Assembly (NCBI GenBank): GCA_905221605.1
Contig: CAJNDS010002149.1
Location: 572,642-636,641 of the forward strand
Reading direction: 5' to 3'
From: Symbiodinium natans
Taxonomy: Eukaryota; Sar; Dinophyceae; Suessiales; Symbiodiniaceae
DNA length: 64,000 bases
Shown: positions 59,981 to 64,000 of the stretch, one piece after another
How positions within the stretch are numbered: position 1 is the stretch's first letter
Layout: each line of letters starts with the position of its first letter
The notes under the pieces: generated by a model
Database searches by the model: none
What the model saw: only the letters and a program-made list of their open reading frames with translations
What the model was told of the DNA's origin: nothing
Program-made: the position numbers and the translations under genes

Positions 59981-60621
59981 TCACAGGTCAGGATAGACTT
60001 CTTCTTGAGGCAAAACCCGATGGAGTTCCCTGCACGTACGAAGATCAAAACATTATACAAAGAGAGTAAATAGAAGCCAGGCCACACTCATCGCGGCCAT
60101 CATACCAGTTGAAATTCTTGTCGTTTATGTCTGGATCCATCATATCGTCATGCCTTGCAGCATATAGTCGATAACATGTCATGCTTAAAGTTATTTGAAA
60201 TAGGTGACAAAGCTCAACACTATACAAGAATTTACATTTTAAGACCTGCACGTCCAGAGAATGGCACAGTTTTCGTCCGCTGCATTTGACCTTAAAATTA
60301 AAACATGCATCCGTCAAACACATTAATATGGTCTAGAAGTATACTCAAGCCGTTACTCCATCTGGATCAACTTCTCGATGCTCTGGTTAACCACATAGGT
60401 TGACCTTGGAGCATACTTCTAAAAAAAGTGACGGTGTATAAACTACTAAGTTTAGTATATTAAGCAAGCTGCTGAAATAGACGCCAGTGATAAATGCCTG
60501 CAATCCTCGGCTGCTAGAAATTGCACTAGAAGCAAAAGTGTGCGCGCACAGCAAAGCAGTACAAACTAAGGTAGCAACTCCACGTTCAGAAGACGCTGCG
60601 TCTGAACGAAATCATTTGCAT
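59981..60621 (-). CDS. six-exon gene, about 92-aa protein of unknown function
   Basis: ATG at 60621 (MQMISF), then exons about 60513-60470 (AEDCRHLSLASISA), 60418-60363 (KYAPRSTYVVNQSIEKLI), 60290-60246 (SNAADENCAILWTC), 60153-60088 (HDDMMDPDINDKNFNWYDGR) and 60029-59981 (ELHRVLPQEEVYPDL, stop). Phases agree throughout. Intron 5' ends are GA (first), GC, GA (60291-60362), GT (60154-60245) and GT (60030-60087). The first intron is the least certain. An AG five bases before the ATG lies only 44 nt after the stop of the gene upstream. Acidic C-terminal half; no domain recognised. Confidence 0.6.
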
Positions 60622-60670
60622 GATACCTCGCAGATTTATTAACATATGATTGCCTTCATTATTTTTATTA

Positions 60671-61224
60671 TTATAAATCTGACAGCATATGTTCAAGATA
60701 CGGTTGAAGGTCATCATGGACGTCAGCACCGATGCCCTCGTGAACCGACATGATGTTCTTCTTGTGCGTCCTGCAAAAGAAAGGAATGGATAAAGAAACT
60801 TACCTTAACCAATTTAATCATGTATGTCACTCCTCGTCAGGCGTCCATCAGAATCGACGAACCCTATCCAGAACATGACATGTCATTGTCGCAAATCTGC
60901 AATATATTAATTGACGTAAGATGCCAACAGCTTCTTGCGCGACGACGGCGTCCGTCTTGCTGTGTCCTGATATAGTCTAAAGTTTGTATACACAAAATAG
61001 AATAAGTACAATAACAATATTTAACATCAGGCCGGTACATGTCGTTGGCTTCGCAATCGATTGCCCCGTGCTGAGGAGTATACCTTGAAAAAGCAACAAT
61101 ATAAATAAGTTATCATTTCTATTGTTAATTTACTTTTATAAATCTGGCAAAACATAAAGCTCGGGTACCCTTTCAAAAACTCTGCGGGTGTGATCACGGC
61201 GTCAGACGTCCTCAGCACACTCAT
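60671..61224 (-). CDS. five-exon gene, 109-aa protein of unknown function
   Basis: Exons 61224-61145 (ATG, MSVLRTSDAVITPAEFLKGY), 61083-61026 (YTPQHGAIDCEANDMYRPD), 60976-60916 (TISGHSKTDAVVAQEAVGIL), 60863-60833 (FVDSDGRLT) and 60770-60671 (THKKNIMSVHEGIGADVHDD, stop after LEHMLSDL). Lengths sum to 330 nt, 110 codons with the stop, and every junction is in phase. Introns are 61 (GA), 49 (GT), 52 (GT) and 62 (GA) nt, all ending AG. Because every exon is short, no ordinary ORF marks this gene. No domain is recognised. Confidence 0.7.
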
Positions 61225-61353
61225 ACACAGAATAAACACATATTATTTTGTCAGAAGCTGTTGTATGTGTTCAGTCAAGGCACACGTCGGTTCGCCAGCG
61301 AGGGACACGCACCGCAGGTCCTCTTTGTTTTTTTTATTTGTCTTTTTATAATA

Positions 61354-61875
61354 TTATATTTTTGCTGAGCGGCGACTCGTAGAAGATGAGAAGGTCGGCG
61401 GCTCGGAGTCACTGCTCAACCTTATCTTTATTCTGGAGACAAGATTTTAAAAAGAAATAAGTAACACAGCTTAGACGCCCATCTTCATCCATCAACCACC
61501 GCATTTTTGACCAGCGCATAGTCGAAGACCTTGGAGTTAAGTTTTTATGCAAGGAGCCGCACGTGTATACGTTTGTCACATTAAAAGCTTTTGTGCTTCC
61601 GAAAGACATATGCTTCTCAATGCACCTGAGCACACTCCACATGCTCTGATAGCTTGTCCCTTGTTTGTATTAAACCTTCGCTATGTCTGCCTGAGGTCTG
61701 AACGCAGTCGTATAAGCCTCAGCTCCACCAAAAACAATAGTACACTGGTCGCGTGAAAATTCATCCAAGTATCCTTGTACGAATTTCGTTGATTTGGCGC
61801 AAGCTGCTTGAGCTTAAACATTGCGAGCAAGTAACAGAAAATACTTTCGCTATTACCCCAGACGGTTAGCGTCAC
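61354..61875 (-). CDS. exon-like segments, gene structure unresolved
   Basis: Coding-like pieces read FKLKQLAPNQRNSYKDTWMN (about 61800-61740), FVSGSTK-type sequence near 61600, and near 61530-61460 either VFDYALVKNAVV or MRWLMDEDG in two different frames. A last exon at 61432-61354 reads RLSSDSEPPTFSSSTSRRSA in one frame, and an alternative frame ends NKDKVEQ. A 46-nt GC-AG intron (61433-61478) would join MDEDG to it in phase. The correct path cannot be chosen by eye. Confidence 0.35.
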
Positions 61876-62104
61876 ATACGATGCTCTTGAGCTTGATTTA
61901 GGAGCAGACGGCTTCTGTCTTTTTCTGCGATGGACTAGTTCATGTGCGCAAGATGTCGGAAGACGCGGCGCGAGTCACCTCAGATCCATAACACATGAAA
62001 GGATTCTGTAGCATACATGAGTCGTTCACAAGCTAGAGTGTGTCACTGTTACATACTAATTAAAATAAAAATAAAGAAACTGATTTTTTTACTACATATG
62101 TATT

Positions 62105-62657
62105 TTATTCACTTCTACTACATTTCCCACAGGAACCCGACGAGTCTGAGCTTGTTGCGCCAAAGTTCATGACGAGAAGAGATATTCCTGCAGCAGTATT
62201 TATACTTCTCGCTAACTCCCACAAAGCACGCGTCCTTCGTCTCAAGTATGCCGCCGTCGTAGATTTGACGACCTCCGCACGAGCTTCATTAGCACTTCTA
62301 AACAACACAACACTGTTAAGTCGGGCTGCGTTGGGTGCATTCGACTTGCTTCCAGCCGTACGCAGAAGCCGCAGATGAACCTTACTATGAGCTCGTAGCT
62401 GTGACTTGCTTGTAAAGTTACATAAGCAAGCACTTAAGTGTACTAAAAAGATCTGAGGCATCATCATGGACTGGGCGAAGGCACTTCGCCCTGGAGCGCC
62501 CTGCATTACACGAATGAAAATAAGAGAGTGCGCGTTCAGTCAGAGTCTTCTGCACTGCCTTCATCACACCGTCAGACCGTGGCACACGGCGGGTGCATTT
62601 CTCGCAGGTCGTGAGGACGTCGGCGTGGTTAAGTTGATGCCTTACACAAATGAGCAT
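62105..62657 (-). CDS. multi-exon gene, zinc-knuckle-like basic protein
   Basis: An ATG at 62657 lies directly after GCTTTTCAG, a likely trans-splice acceptor, and only 41 nt after the stop of the gene upstream. Exon 1 (62657-62559) reads MLICVRHQLNHADVLTTCEK and CTRRVPRSDGVMK, with CEKC as possible zinc ligands. A 58-nt GC-AG intron (62501-62558) joins it in phase to GAPGRSAFAQS. A further short intron near 62.41-62.45 kb probably leads to KSQLRAHSKVHLRLLRTAGS. The long last exon reads ANEARAEVVKSTTAAYLRR and stops after GSCGKCSRSE at 62105. Rich in Arg and Lys. The family is unknown. Confidence 0.5.
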
Positions 62658-62698
62658 CTGAAAAGCATTAATTACACTTGTTTATTAAAACTACACTC

Positions 62699-63164
62699 TT
62701 AAGCGAATGACCAGAGCTCCTTGAGCTCGCGGTACGACTGCACAACGGTCACCTGGCGACACTCAGACATAGTTTTAAATATAAATATACGATGATATTG
62801 GTTGCCATTGGCCTTTGTTTCACCGAAAGTGACCTTCTTGTCCTTCTTCTTCAGGACCGGCTTGACCTGCAACGTATACGGTTACTACTGTATGTAAGCA
62901 GCAAAGTACGCATCGCCTCCGGAGTCGCAGAAGAAGCCGCCTCGCCGACAAATGAATCTTTAAAAAAAAACTGCAGGTGAATTTATTCGGCGCCTTCTCT
63001 CCGTCTCGAAGACGTTTCTGGAATTCCTAGGCCATGTACTATCTAACTTAATATATATACATATGCTCATATACATATACAATTATCAGGCAAACTAAGA
63101 GCGTGGCCATCGCCCGGACATTTTTGCTCCATTTGGTGTGCGGGGACGGCTTCTTCTTGCCCAT
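62699..63164 (-). CDS. multi-exon gene, small lysine-rich protein
   Basis: ATG at 63164 follows CTCTGCAG by 5 nt (candidate spliced-leader acceptor at 63170). Exon 1 (63164-63108) reads MGKKKPSPHTKWSKNVRAM. Later exons: one ending at 62917 (SFVGEAASSATPE), 62866-62813 (VKPVLKKKDKKVTFGETK) and 62752-62699 (VTVVQSYRELKELWSFA, stop). The last three are joined in phase by a 50-nt (62867-62916) and a 60-nt (62753-62812) intron, both GC-AG. The stretch 62940-63017 (KRLRDGEKAPNK in one frame, poly-T tract) is not settled, so the second exon border is open. No domain is recognised; the Lys-rich segments would suit a nucleic-acid or nucleolar protein, but that is a guess. Confidence 0.6.
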
Positions 63165-63170
63165 TTTCCC

Positions 63171-64000
63171 TGCAGAGAAAAGGTGGAGTAGGTACATTCA
63201 TTATGCATTAGCTAAGCAGAACAAAGAGACAAGCCTTCGGCGTATAGGAGAACCGCACGGAAAATAATTACGAGATCGTCTTGAGCATAAAGCTCATGAT
63301 TCATGCATTCGCTCTTGACATACCATCTAGACTGTGCACATAAACGGATGACGTAACACATTTAAACACTTCAGGAGAGACAACCTTCATCCACATGCAA
63401 AGCACAGAGCTTGTTCTAATCTGCTCGATATTATGAACTTCCTAACGGCTTTTAGTCTCAAAGTTCAGAGCATTCTAAATTCTGAACATGAAAACTTCAA
63501 CTTTAAATCCTAAACCCTACACCTCAAACCTTAAGCACTAAACCATACCTTTAAAAATATATTCTCTTTTGTTTATGTTTTGAGCAATATCTGAAGTAAA
63601 GAAGCATTGCATTTACCTCACGTACTGACATAAGCATATTTTGTATTTCTCACTGCTTAAAGGTTTAAAGTTTAGGGTTCAAGGTTCAAGGCGGTGGCTT
63701 TAAGGCTGGAGGTCTAGGTGTGAAAGAGTTCAAGCAAGCTACACCTCAGAGAAAACATGACTGTCTGGAAGTGAGAGCACACAAAGCCTTTTCCACACCT
63801 TCTGAAAATCCTCACGCCGGCTTCCATTCGGGCGTTCCCGCACCTTACAGGCAAGGGTTAGCTTGTAGTTGAACACGTGATTTGTGCGGCCATAAAAAAA
63901 GAAAACGGCCACGACAGCCACAACGACAACAACGATCAACACGACCATCGTCATCACAGTCGTCACGAACACCACCACGAGCAGAACCACTACTACCACC
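63171..64000. other. spacer with returning telomere-like words and a terminal ACC/ACG-type simple repeat
   Basis: CCTAAACCC-type words return at about 63505-63545 and TTTAGGG at 63665-63685, after a long stretch without any. From about 63905 to the window end the sequence is an irregular trinucleotide run of ACG, ACC, ACA and ATC, which gives meaningless Val- or Thr-rich frames. Confidence 0.6.

Noticed and set aside
63739-63999. Val-rich membrane-like frame at the right edge
   Set aside because: Trinucleotide simple repeat; the hydrophobicity is a by-product.

Overview
The window looks like nuclear DNA of a dinoflagellate, most likely a Symbiodiniaceae-type alga. Three things read from the sequence support this. 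(1) Plant-type telomere motif (TTTAGGG/CCCTAAA) is scattered through the first 40 kb. (2) The genes I could resolve are cut by very short introns (about 45-90 nt), many with GC or GA instead of GT at the 5' end, and exons joined across them keep phase exactly. (3) From 39.7 to 63.2 kb every resolved gene is on the minus strand, often only 40-150 nt after the previous stop, with a pyrimidine-AG just before the ATG. That is the arrangement expected for spliced-leader trans-splicing. No database search was possible; family names rest on motif reading and memory of families.

Layout. 1-4.17 kb: array of a 113-bp satellite. 4.2-25 kb: GC-rich, gene-poor DNA with two groups of plus-strand exons encoding forkhead-associated (FHA) phosphopeptide-binding domains (7.8-9.35 and 13.0-14.6 kb), a long (GT)n tract, a three-copy foldback element, an interstitial telomere-like block that passes through GGGTTTTT and GGGGTTTT variants, and a 3.8-kb composite satellite (GT-rich / CGCGCCGACATG repeats / GT-rich). 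25.06-25.21 kb: a complete 155-bp MITE-like element with a 5-bp target duplication. 25.2-39.7 kb: telomere-motif-rich DNA with isolated exon-like pieces, an ATATAC microsatellite and a perfect 114-bp duplication.

39.7-63.2 kb: minus-strand gene cluster interrupted by a 57-bp-monomer satellite with 720-bp higher-order repeats (40.95-44.36 kb). In transcription order it holds small multi-exon genes (basic protein, zinc-knuckle protein, 109-aa, 92-aa and 232-aa proteins), a ~1026-residue F-box/SPRY/zinc-finger protein with four D-x-x-GG motifs, a 1027-aa PD-(D/E)XK nuclease joined to an SF3-like ATPase, a transposase-like gene (OTU-like Cys/His region, C2H2 finger, DDE-like core), a gene with RING-finger segments in permuted order, and two small genes near 40 kb. 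The nuclease-ATPase and transposase genes are adjacent and touching, so they are the best candidate for an undescribed two-gene mobile element. The F-box, RING, OTU-like and GG-motif features next to it give the cluster a ubiquitin/peptidase theme whose meaning is unknown. Telomere-like motifs, common up to 39.7 kb, are not seen again until 63.5 kb.
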